From positions 94,498 through 158,497 of the forward strand of contig JBAKBP010003187.1 in NCBI GenBank assembly GCA_037953745.1: a stretch of DNA of 64,000 nt, in the 5' to 3' direction. The DNA comes from Lithodes maja (lineage: Eukaryota; Arthropoda; Malacostraca; Decapoda; Lithodidae). The notes beneath the pieces are model-generated. The model worked only from the letters and a program-made list of their open reading frames with translations. It was not told the origin of the DNA and did no database searches. The first letter of the stretch is position 1. Every line of letters begins with the position of its first letter. Shown in pieces: positions 53,532-63,600 of the stretch. The position numbers and the translations under genes were made by a program.

Positions 53532-53665
53532 CCATGATCTGCACACTCCAGTCATCCGAGCGTCCCCACACGTCATCCCTCAGTAGCAGACACAGGGTTG
53601 GTCCGTCTCCCAGGAACACCTCAAACAACCGCAGAACTCCAGCTGTTACCATCTCATCCACATAT
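53532..53665 (-). CDS. Possible upstream exon of host gene A
   Basis: The minus-strand frame reads YVDEMVTAGVLRLFEVFLGD, GPTLCLLLRDDVWGRSDDWS and VQIM, with acceptor TATTCTAG before 53665. Ending at donor-like GTACGG (after 53532) leaves one base that fits the exon at 40438 (G + GT gives Gly). The frame is also open past that donor to 53429, where the sequence resembles MITE family M5, so the boundary is uncertain. The LRLFEVFLGDGP phrase recalls XK-related proteins, but the match is too weak to name. Confidence 0.45.
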
Positions 53666-53694
53666 CTAGAATAGGTTAATGTGTGTTAGCATAT

Positions 53695-54115
53695 AAGTGA
53701 AGAAGTCCTTGCATGACAGTGTGGTAATCCCGACATTGACTTACGGAAGCGAAGCATGGACATTGGTGGAGAGACTCAGACCAAGAGTGAGAGGGGTGGA
53801 AATGAGTTACTTGAGAAGTGCGTGCAGAGTTAAATGGAGGGATAGACAGACGAATGAGGAAGTAAGAGGGAGGTGTGGTGTAAGGTAGATGTGCTGGAAA
53901 GTGTGAAAAGGAACACCTTGAGATGGTTCGGCCATATGGAATGTATGGGAAGCGAGAGAATGTCTAAGAGGGTGTATGAGAGCGAGGTGGAAGGACAGAG
54001 AGGGAGAAGTAAACCGAGAGAGAGGTGGAAGGATGGAAGTGAAGAAGCATATGGATGAAGGCGGTGCTGGTTGGGAGGAGGGGCGTCGACTGACTGGGGA
54101 CAGAGGTGCACGGGG
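53695..54115 (+). pseudogene. LINE C-terminal fragment
   Basis: Reads LHDSVVIPTLTYGSEAWTLV, RGVEMSYLRSACRVKWRDRQ-TNEEVR, then after a frameshift near 53880 VLESVKRNTLRWFGHMECMG and GRSKPRERWKDG. This is the 3' end of a LINE RT protein (YGSExW, LRWFGH, RRxGRPRxRW motifs). Confidence 0.82.
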
Positions 54116-54196
54116 GTGTTTTGTTCGTGCTTCGTGACCACACCTTCGGGGAATATACTTGGAAATATACGGGGAAAATACTTGGAACTCTCTCAC

Positions 54197-54298
54197 TTAA
54201 CCCTTTTTGCCACCACAGATCCTTCGAAAAGTGCACAAAATCGTCTAAACATAGCCAGAATAAAATTAAAAAGACGTCGCTGGTACAGAAGGGGTTGA
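54197..54298 (+). mobile_element. M5-type MITE, short copy
   Basis: Starts TTAACCCTTTTTGCCACC and ends GACGTCGCTGGTACAGAAGG-GGTTGA, with the M5 inner motif GCACAAAATCGTCTAAACAT-AGCCAGAATAAA. The right TTAA is mutated to TTGA. Confidence 0.7.
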
Positions 54299-55075
54299 GG
54301 TATTTGCTTATGTTATATATTAATCATAGCAAATAAAATAAAAATATAGTCTGCATAATAATATGATTATGATTAATTACTTTTTTATGTGGAAGCAGAT
54401 TTATAATAGTCACAACAAACACACACAATCCCCCCCACACACAACACACACCTACACGACGTCTCGCCCGACGCGCCAACCCGCCAACAGCACTTCGCTC
54501 TCGCTGCTCGAAATCTGACCATAACTTGAGTACTCCATTACTCATCCCCTTATTTGTTTGTATGAGCTGTAGCTAAGCTCTAGCTTAACTGCCCTGTAGT
54601 TGCTTTGCATGTAATTTTGCTGTGTTTTTGACTGATAAACGTTTGTTTATCGAGACTGCTTTTGTTTACATTTGTACCGGTTAGTGACGACCGACGCTCT
54701 AAAGTAAACAAACTATTTGCTTGTTTCATATTATAAAGTTCTAGCACTTATTGTAGATATTTTAGCCCTCACTGTAGTTAAGTGCTTAGCAAACCACCCA
54801 GTAGTTATCTTGCATGACATTGTACTGTAGTTTTGACTGATAAACGTTTGTTTTTCAAAATTCTATTTGTCAGGTTAGTAGAGACGCCGCCGATACCAGC
54901 GCCACCTGTGTACGCATAAACAAACCCTCTTCTTGTATTTTATATATCAAAGTCTAGCCAATAGCATTTCAGATACTTGTCACCATAATAGGCCTCTCAC
55001 ACTCTTGCCAGGGATATTACTAACTCCATTATTATTATTATTGTGTCGACCACTGTATAAACTAATATACAGGCT
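54299..55075. other. AT-rich, two copies of GACTGATAAACGTTTGTTT
   Basis: A phrase of about 20 bases recurs 200 bases apart (54629 and 54833 region), each preceded by a GTAGTT-like stretch. It may belong to the 5' part of the LINE that follows, or to an unnamed repeat. No coding. Confidence 0.4.
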
Positions 55076-55369
55076 TTAGCCTAACTGTGTCATACTGCTA
55101 ACATAATTTTATTTTTATTTTCAGGCATAAAATTGTGTTCTATTGCTAACATATTCTTTTTGTGATCAACATATTCTTTTTGTGATTTACAGGCATTAAT
55201 TGTACCATATTGCTAACCAATATTTTGTGTTACTGTACTGTATACTGCTTTCCAGTGTTCTCACTAGGCTAAATTAACCCTCTCCCCTTTTTTTCTCCCA
55301 GTAAATTTTGTAACAAATTACTAGTCCATTTACAATTTTCAGGCTTTAACTGTGTCATACTGCTAACAT

Positions 55370-55406
<37 letters not shown>

Positions 55407-55890
55407 CAGGCATAAATTGTGTTCTATTGCTAACATATTTTTTGTGATTTACAGCCATAATATTCTTTTTGTGATTAACATATTATTTTTGTGATTTACA
55501 GGCATTAATTGTACCATATTGCTAACAAATATTTTTTGTTACTGTACTGTATACTGTTTTCCAGTTTTTTCACTAGGCTACATTAACCCTCTCCCACTTT
55601 TTTTTCCAGTAAATTTTGTAACAAATTTCTAGTCCATTTGTGATTTTCAGGCTTTAACTGTGTCATACTGCTAACATAAATTTTTGTTTTTTTCAGGCAT
55701 AAATTGTGTTCTATTGCTAACATATTTTTTGTGATTTACAGGCATATTAATTTTATCATATTGCTAACAAATTTTTTTTGTGATTTTCAGGAATTAATTG
55801 TATCACATTGCTAACATACATTTTTTGTGATTTTCAGGCTTTAATTGTACCATTTTGCTAACATAAATTTGTGTGATTTTCAGGCATATT
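55076..55890 (+). repeat. CR1-like LINE 5' UTR tandem monomers
   Basis: A higher-order tandem: blocks starting CAGGCTTTAACTGTGTCATA-CTGCTAACAT occur at about 55070, 55342 and 55649 (period 270-305). Each is built of shorter units of 45-50 bases that carry GTGATTTTCAGGCATTAATTG and ATTGCTAACA. The T-rich TTTTCAGG at the start of most units looks like a 3' splice site. The array runs to 15 bases before the ORF1 ATG. Confidence 0.8.
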
Positions 55891-55904
55891 GTGATTATAT
55901 CGTC

Positions 55905-56897
55905 ATGGCGCCGCAACGAACCTGCACGAGTTGTTCCGGTAAATTTGGCCCTACCATGTTTGTTGATACTGATGTCCAAATTTGTAGATTTTGCCAGCTC
56001 CGAGAGAAGATTGCGGATGAATTGAATGCAGCTCACCGCAAGATCGATGCCCTGACTACGAAGCTTGATTCCCTTCAAGAATTTGCCACACTCAACGTAG
56101 GAGTGCCCTCGGCCCAAGAAACCACTACTATGTCAACCGCCATTCCAGTGCATACAGTACCGGTACCCACACCAGCAGCTACCTTAGATGTTGCAGATAA
56201 TAATAATGACTCTACTCTCACTTCCCCCCAGGACAACTTTCAGTTAGTGAGAAACAATGTCCATCCCAGTACCAGTACCAGGAAGGTCATCCCGACAACA
56301 TGCCAAAACCGCTTCAAAATTCTGGCTATTGACGAGGAAGAGGAAACGGAAGAAGTTCGGCTTGTGGGCGACTCCATGGTCCGTGGCCAACTAACCGAGT
56401 TCTGCGCCAGGGCACCCAGGACCAGAAAGCGATTCTGTATCCCAGGTGGCGGCGTGGACGACATTGTTGCGGCTCTGGAAGAGGTTTCCAGGCTCGCCCC
56501 CGCAAGCACTACGTACGTCATCCACGTTGGATCTAACGATGTCCAACGGACGCAGTCAGAGGAATTACTTTGCAAGTACCGGCAGCTGATCAGGTCCTTC
56601 AAGGAAAAATCTAATAGAATCTTAATTTCAGGAATTGTTCCCCGGATTGATGTAGAAAACCGATTCTACAACATAGCTACCAGTACAAATCGCCGACTAG
56701 CCAAACTCTGCAGGGAGGAGAACATCGGCTTTGTCGACACGTGGGATAATTTTTACTATGATAAATCTTTGTTTTCAGGAGATGGTGTACATCTCAATGA
56801 AGTAGGAGCTGCACGTCTTGGTCGTCTGCTGAACGATGCAGTCAAGGATTTCCGTTCAAAAAATGGGGTCAACCAGACCCAAGACAGGGTAGTGTAA
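55905..56897 (+). CDS. CR1-like LINE ORF1 with esterase domain
   Basis: 330 residues starting MAPQRTCTSCSGKFGPTMF. A CxxC...CxxC zinc region and a coiled coil (ADELNAAHRKIDALTTKLDS) lead to an SGNH/GDSL-type esterase domain. That domain has VRLVGDSMVRGQ (GDS serine), IHVGSNDVQRT (SND Asn) and DGVHLNEVGAARLGR (Asp-His). Esterase-containing ORF1 is a known CR1-clade property; the enzyme's role in retrotransposition is not settled. The ATG follows the tandem 5' UTR, and ORF2 begins in another frame that overlaps its end. Confidence 0.87.
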   Translation: MAPQRTCTSCSGKFGPTMFVDTDVQICRFCQLREKIADELNAAHRKIDALTTKLDSLQEFATLNVGVPSAQETTTMSTAIPVHTVPVPTPAATLDVADNNNDSTLTSPQDNFQLVRNNVHPSTSTRKVIPTTCQNRFKILAIDEEEETEEVRLVGDSMVRGQLTEFCARAPRTRKRFCIPGGGVDDIVAALEEVSRLAPASTTYVIHVGSNDVQRTQSEELLCKYRQLIRSFKEKSNRILISGIVPRIDVENRFYNIATSTNRRLAKLCREENIGFVDTWDNFYYDKSLFSGDGVHLNEVGAARLGRLLNDAVKDFRSKNGVNQTQDRVV

Positions 56898-56962
56898 GTC
56901 AAATACGAACTGAAAATTCAGACAATGCACAATCAGTAACATCCAACTCTAATACTCTTAAG

Positions 56963-58141
56963 GTGTTTTATGTAAATGCTCATAGCATACGCAATAAATT
57001 TTCAGATCTAGAGGAAATCGTGTTTACAGAACATTATGATATAATCGGCATTACAGAATCTTGGTTAAATACGGAAGACAGAGACTTTTTAGCCGAATAT
57101 ACGCTTCCTGGTTATACAATGTTTGAGAAAAGTCGGATCAATAGAAATGGAGGAGGAGTTCTGTTTTTTATAAAGGAAAGTCTTAATCCCGTCTTAATGT
57201 CAAAACCTCAAATTGCGAATATAGATATATCTTACGTACTATTAAATAATAAACGAGGAACTAAAATAACACTAGCTTTATTATACAGACCCCCATCTCA
57301 ATCAGTGCAAACTGACAGTGAAATTTATGAACAAATTGCAGAAATAACTAACATACAAGATACCGTAATTCTTGGCGATTTCAACTTACCCGTGACTAAA
57401 TGGGGCGATATTCTTACTTCACACTCTGGACACGACCTTTATGCTAACTTGCAAGAGAGTTCACTTTTTCAATTTGTACAATCTCCGACCCGTGGTAATA
57501 ATGTGCTTGACCTTGTACTCGCAACAAAAGAAGAATTAATAGAGAATTTGAATGTTGGTGATGAATTCAGTAACAGCGACCATCGTACGATAACTTTCAC
57601 TTTAAAGTTTACTAGTAACAAATCAAATAGCAGCATTGAGAAAGTCCCTAATTTCAAGAAAGCAAATTTTCATAAACTTAAATCAAAACTTAAAGAAACT
57701 GACTGGAGCTTTCTGACTAACAATAACGACATAAATACATCTTGGGAGTGTTTCACAACCACTTACCTTAAGGCAGTGCAAGACTGCATACCATCGAAAA
57801 TACGGCGTCCAGGCCAAAATGATAAGCCCAAATGGTGGAATAAAGATATTTCAGACTGTCTGCTTGCTAAAAAATTTGCTAATGATAGATTAAAATCCTC
57901 ACAAAATGACGAAGAACGGGTGAAATTTGTAGAGCTACGACGCAAAGCCAAAAAGTTAATTAAGCAAAGTAAAAAGACCCTGGAGTTACATGTTGCGAAT
58001 CAAAGTAAAACAAACCCGAAAGAATTCTATAGTTATATCAGAAAGAAAAAAGTAGTTACTTCAACTGTTGGACCGTTAGTCGATGAAAATGGAGAATACA
58101 CCAAAGACGAAGTACAAATGAGTAATGCCCTCAATACCTTC
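56963..58141 (+). pseudogene. CR1-like LINE ORF2: APE endonuclease, cut before RT
   Basis: Reads FYVNAHSIRNKFSDLEEIVF, HYDIIGITESWLN, GGGVLFFIKE, ALLYRPPSQS, TVILGDFNLPVTKWG and SNSDHRTITFTLKF, the conserved boxes of an APE-like endonuclease (metal-binding Asn, Glu, Asp and His). It continues into KWWNKDISDCLLAKKFANDR and SNALNTFC, the linker before RT. At 58142 the LTR of the Gmr1-like element begins, so RT is absent from the window. No in-frame ATG precedes; the frame reaches back into ORF1, so translation by frameshift or reinitiation is possible. Confidence 0.87.
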
Positions 58142-59958
58142 TGTGACGCACCCAGTGCGTGGCAACGCAACCTGATTGTACTCCTTGGTACTCCGCTGTA
58201 CCGCCCGTACCACTGTACCGTGCTGGCTACCGTCAGCAGCTATGTATATTGAGTGTGACAACTTATAACTATGTTCTTTGTATCTCTGCAAAGGTCTCGT
58301 CATGTGCTAACCAGTGGTGGGTTTTGTTTTAAGCCATGTCGAGACCTTCCATTTAATATGTAGTATCAATAGAGAAGTTGATAGATAAGACAATGGGAGT
58401 TCAGAGAGAGAGAGTGAGTTAGTCTTCAGAGCGAGAGGGTAGCAACGCGCCACGCTGCCAGGGGGGTGGTTGCCAGACGTATGGACTGGTTGGCAGCCTT
58501 GCGCTTATAGCTGGGCGCGACAGGGTTGGTAGTCCATTGCCGCCTGCCTATGCTGCCTGGGCTGCCCATGTTGTCGTACAGCACATTGCCTGGAGGCTCG
58601 CTGTGTGTTCCATGATCAGGTTGCCTAGAACCTTTGAGATTCTAACATCCCTTGCCCTCTCTCCCAACTTCTCACGGTTGCACTCTTTCTCTCTGACGAC
58701 ATTACTCTCATTTCATTCTTCTCTCTATTTAAATGCATAACCTTCCCTTGAGGTCCTAAAGGAGTTTCAGCACTCACCTCTCGTATTACTCTTAGGACAA
58801 GCATATATTTACATGTATTAGATTTAAGGGGTTAATGTGAACAGCGATCTTCTTGATGAGGATAGTTGGTGAACGTTCTACATGTTCACGAGTTATATGC
58901 CCCGCTCATCATCCAATTTGTGACTAGACTGGTGCCATGTGTAAGAGCCCGACCATGCCCAGGAGTTGTCTGTAGAGGGGCGAGGACTTAGCCTTGATTT
59001 GCATACCGAGCCAGGAGCGAGTGTAGTACCAGAGACTACAGCTCGCTCGTAGTGCCGGTATAGTAGAGTAACGTAATTTATCTGTCCTTGTGTTCTCTAC
59101 AGTCTTTTCCTGGGTTCTCGCTTTCGGTATTGGGACTCGTTGTTCCTGTGACTTGGCCTGCTAGCTAGAACACATGGGGATGATGAGTGGGATATATCTT
59201 TATTTTACTATGCATTGCAGCTCTCTTTAAGTTTATGTATGTAACACTTTACAATACACATTACTCACACACAAGACAACACTATTAATACTTTCATGTA
59301 TCAATTAACTGCACTGTCGTTTTGCTGCTGTGTCCGGAGTTCTGTTGCGTAGGGCGCATACGGACTCAGAGGGGAGACAGAGTGAGAGAAGCGAAGTAGC
59401 CTATGCGGTAGTAGGCTACCGGCGCAGTACTGTTGCCTGCAACCTTTTAGTTATTCCAAGTATAGATTCATTATTATAATAAGTGACTACTATTTATGTT
59501 CCTTCCATGTGTATTATTAGGTATCTACTGGATCATGAACATCTTGTATGCTACATGCTAGTGCATGTTAGTAGGGGACAGTTATTCTAGTGCACGCGCT
59601 TTCAAGTAGGCGTGTACATTTGTCATTTAGCATTTCACTGTCATACCTTTAGCCTGCTTCTATTCTACATTATTAGAGGCTTAATATTAACGTAGTTTCT
59701 TGAGTATTGCATTTCTTTAGTAATAACGTAACCTATAAATGTCTGAGGGAGTTTAGCCTCATAGCCTACCCCTGTTGTACACTTTCGCCGAGTTAAGGTA
59801 CCTTGTTACCATAGACGATAACTCTGTAGGGCGTTGGTGCTTTTGTTGTCTGGAGCATATAGTATTTGGGACTGGAATCGAGCGTGTCGTTGTCACATAA
59901 GCCATTTCTGTCCTACGATCAAGAATCCCGAATATGTATTGCCGATCCAGCCGTAACA
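58142..59958 (+). repeat. 5' LTR of Gmr1-like Ty3/gypsy element
   Basis: About 1817 bp, inferred from its start TGTGACGCACCCAGTG (matching the solo LTR start at 43434) and its end CCGTAACA, three bases before a TGG primer site. It is unusually long. The 3' LTR lies beyond the window. The four bases left of it are CTTC, expected to be repeated on its far side. Confidence 0.78.
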
Positions 59959-59961
59959 AAA

Positions 59962-59979
59962 TGGCGACCTTGCACAAGA
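59962..59979 (+). promoter_or_regulatory. Primer-binding site of Gmr1-like element
   Basis: TGGCGACCTTGCACAAGA starts with TGG shortly after the LTR end. The same TGGCGAC start is found at the complete gypsy element (33092), suggesting a similar tRNA primer. Confidence 0.7.
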
Positions 59980-60201
59980 TTCAGTAGTATCCTATCACAT
60001 GTTTTTTGGAGAACTATTCTATGCTACCTAGTAGAGCTGGCTAGAATTTTCTTGCATATTGGAGGAATTTTTATTGTGTCATTATTGTATTGGTGGACTT
60101 GCAGATTGTTTCGTTGGGGGTGTCTAGAGTAGAGTCATTCAAGCATCTTTAACATTTTGTGAGTCGAGACTGCAATTAGTAATAAGCACTTCTTTTTTTT
60201 T

Positions 60202-60687
60202 ATGAACAGCAATTGTATAACCAGCACTATGTCTAATGACTCATCATTTACGGGGGAGGATAACACGGTACAGCCTAGTGACCAGCAAGTACAACAGATA
60301 TTTAGGGAGGGGAGTGTTATAAGTGGAGAGAGGGATGCCCGGGCATTTTTGCAGACACCTTTGACCGAACAGCGCCTGCAGGCTATTGATTGTTACGGTC
60401 TTCGCTGTTTAGCCACGGTTTTGGGGCGGGACTGTCCTGACAGTTGGCCCAAGAAGAATTTGGTGGCATGTTTGTTGGGTGATGGCGATGGGGCGGTGGG
60501 TGGAGTGGGGTCTTGGGGGGTTCCCTCCAAGCCTCCATTCCACTCTACCCCTGAGCTGGGCCCTCAGCCAGCGATTCTTAGCACGATGCAGCAGGAGGGT
60601 TCTCAATGGCAAGCTGGCTTACCCGTAAACACGTCTCGGTGTGGATCCCCCATTTTGTGCTCTCCCCTCCCCAGGCCTGTCTCCTGA
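60202..60687 (+). CDS. Gmr1-like Gag, N-terminal segment
   Basis: From ATG 60202 (or 60229) the frame gives MSNDSSFTGEDNTVQPSDQQ, then DARAFLQTPLTEQRLQAIDC-YGLRCLATVLGRDCPDSWPKKNLVACL, which has the feel of a small helical SAP-like domain, and a Pro/Gly-rich linker. It stops at 60685-60687 two bases before the next frame. A single indel in the C-rich stretch near 60650-60675 could explain this; a programmed shift is also conceivable. Confidence 0.65.
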   Translation: MNSNCITSTMSNDSSFTGEDNTVQPSDQQVQQIFREGSVISGERDARAFLQTPLTEQRLQAIDCYGLRCLATVLGRDCPDSWPKKNLVACLLGDGDGAVGGVGSWGVPSKPPFHSTPELGPQPAILSTMQQEGSQWQAGLPVNTSRCGSPILCSPLPRPVS

Positions 60688-60688
60688 G

Positions 60689-63600
60689 ATGTTATTTCAG
60701 CTAGAACTAGCTAAGTTTAAGCTGCAGGAGACTCAGATACAACAGGCTAGTATAGAACGGATTAAGCTGCAAGAGACTCAGATACAACAGGCTAGTATAG
60801 AACGCATAGAGGTTGCTAGAATCCAAGCCAATCAGGATGCAACCAGGTACCAGGCTGAAATGGATGTCGAGAAGTCTAGAGTAGAGACCACGGGGCGTCA
60901 TCTCGGTGGTGGTCACCGGGTTACAGACTCACTTTCGCATTTAATTAAGTTAGTACCCGCATTTGATGAGACAGCAGTGACTGAGTTTTTTGCTCGTTTC
61001 GAAAAGAAGTGTCGTGAGTATGACTGGCCGGAGGTTAAATGGGCAGCATTAGTTTCATCACGTCTAGTGGGTAAGGGGTTGAAAGCCTACGATGCACTGT
61101 CACTGGACGAGAGTATCGTGTATGGACTGGTGAAGGAGGCTGTGCTCCGGGCCTACGAACTGCAACCCGAAACTTATAGATTGAAGTTCCGTGGCGTGAA
61201 TAAGAAGAGCGACGTCAGTTTTATGGAGCACGCACGGGACTTAACAGATGCATGTAATAACTGGTTTCGGTCCGAGCACACAGAGTCGGCTGAGGAAATT
61301 AAGCAACTTTTCTATCTGGAACAGTTTTACAAATGTACTGGAACCGATCTAACGCTGAACATTAAGGAAAAATGTCCCAAGACAGTAGAGGAGGCTGCCA
61401 AGATGGCAGACCTCAGATTATCATTGATTCGTGGTTGCGGTGCCGCTCAGAGGGCTGAGTCAGGGCAGAAGGGGCGCTATACCCCACCCACCAGAGTTTT
61501 CGATAATAACAAATCCTATGACACACATAACCACACTAAAAGCATTGCACCTAATAACACCTACAAACACAAGCCTCTCCCGTTTACTAAAGGTCAGGCC
61601 CCTTCTTCGCCCGCACAAGGGAAGAAGCCCATTGGGGATGTGAAATGTTACAAATGTCAGAAGCTAGGCCATTATTCACGTGAGTGCCCTAGTAACACTC
61701 CCGCTAAGCCGGTGTCATTGGTTCACAGTATCGGTGTGTCTCTGAAGGCTGCAGCAACTGCCCGGGGTAGGTTGTCAGCAGCTGAGGCACACGCGGTAAA
61801 GAAGCGTACGGAAGGCTCGACACCTGTCCGGGACACTTTCTGTAACCATCGGGGACACGGGTTTGTGAGCTGGGGGAGTGAACTACGGAGGGTTGACTTG
61901 CTGAGGGATACGGGGGCTTCGCAAACTTTGTTGAGGAACTTCACAGGGAAACCGATAAATGCGGCCAGAGTTGTTGTGGTGCAGGGTATAAATGCTACGA
62001 GGTCATACCCACTTGTGAGGTTGGAGTTGAGAGTGGGAGAGGTGTGCAGGGAGCTGGATGTAGGGATCGTTGAGTGTTTGCCAGTTGAGGGCGTCGACCT
62101 TCTTCTCGGCAACAACTTTGCGGTGCCCACTTCCGGGACTCCACCCTTAGTCGTTGCCGAGAGGGCGGCCGACGTGGATGGTGAGAATCGGGAATGGGTT
62201 GGGAGGTGCCAACAGGATGAGATGGCCTGTGTGGTAACCCGATCTCGCTCTGCGGCTCCTGCACAGCCTAGCACTCAACCTCGGGGACAGTGGAGGAAGG
62301 ATCAGGAGAAGGTTGCTAAGGGCAGGAAAAGGGACATTGATTCTGCTGCACTTCTCGGTGATTCGGTACTTGGACCTATAATAAACACGGGAGTTGACTC
62401 TGGCCCAGATATGGTGTGTAACAAGGCAGAGTTGGGTAAGACTTCGCGTGAGGCAAGAGCTGTAGCGAGAGCCACTAAGGCAGTAGAGCCTACTAGCCGG
62501 GGTAATGTCTTATTACAAAACCATCTTGATGCATTGACGCCCAGGGACATTAGTGAGCAGCAGCTGCAAGACGCTAGCCTAGCTCGTTATAGCAATGGTG
62601 CCATAGAGTTGGAGGAAGATGGGGATGCGAAGCCGGGAGATTTCTTTAGGCTCAACAGGATATTGTACCGCAGATTTCTAGACCCCAAATCGAAGTGGGA
62701 GGGCGGTGCGAGGGTAGTAGACCAGGTGGTTGTTCCAAATAAGTATAGAGAGTCCTTATTGTGTCTGGCGCATGATGTGCCGGTGGCGGGTCATTTGGGG
62801 GTAACAAAAACATTGGCGGCATTGGGCAGGTTTTTCTGGTGGCCTGGGGTCAAGGCTGATGTCTGTGCATGGGTGGCTGGGTGTGCGACCTGCCAGACAA
62901 CGGGGAAGCCTAACCAGACCATCCCGAAGGCACCTTTGTTTCCCATACCTGTCACCGGGCCTCCGTTCAGCAAAGTTGTAGTAGATTTGGTTGGCCCTTT
63001 CCCGCCTACTAGTAGTGGCAATAAATTCCTGTTGACAATCATGGATGTGGCTACGAGATACCCGGACGCATACCCCATGAGAAACGGCTCGGCAAAGGCA
63101 GTTGTTAAAAACTTATTATTGTTCTGTTCCCGTTATGGATTTCCACGTGAGGTGCAGTCAGACCAGGGGAGCAATTTTACATCCAAATTGTTCAAGCAAA
63201 CCCTTCAGTTGCACGGTATATGTTCTGTAGTGTCGTCAGCCTACCATCCCGAGAGTCAGGGAGTCTTGGAGCGGTGGCACTCGACCCTGAAGAGTATGCT
63301 ACGCTGTTACTGTGCAGAACATGACACTGATTGGGATTTGGGTCTGCCGTATGTTCTGTTCGCTGCACGTGAAGTCCCAGGAGAGAGCCTGGGGTTCAGT
63401 CCAAATCAACTAGTCTTTGGCCATAATGTGAGAGGACCTTTAAGTATGGTGAAAGAGATCTGGGAGGGCGAAGAGAAGCCGGGGTCTGTACTTAAATATA
63501 TCCTTGAGAGCCGGGAGAGACTTATAGGTTGCATGGCAGCGGCAGGTAATAACTTGGTTAATGCACAGGCGGTCATGAAGCACCAGTATGACGCCAAGGT

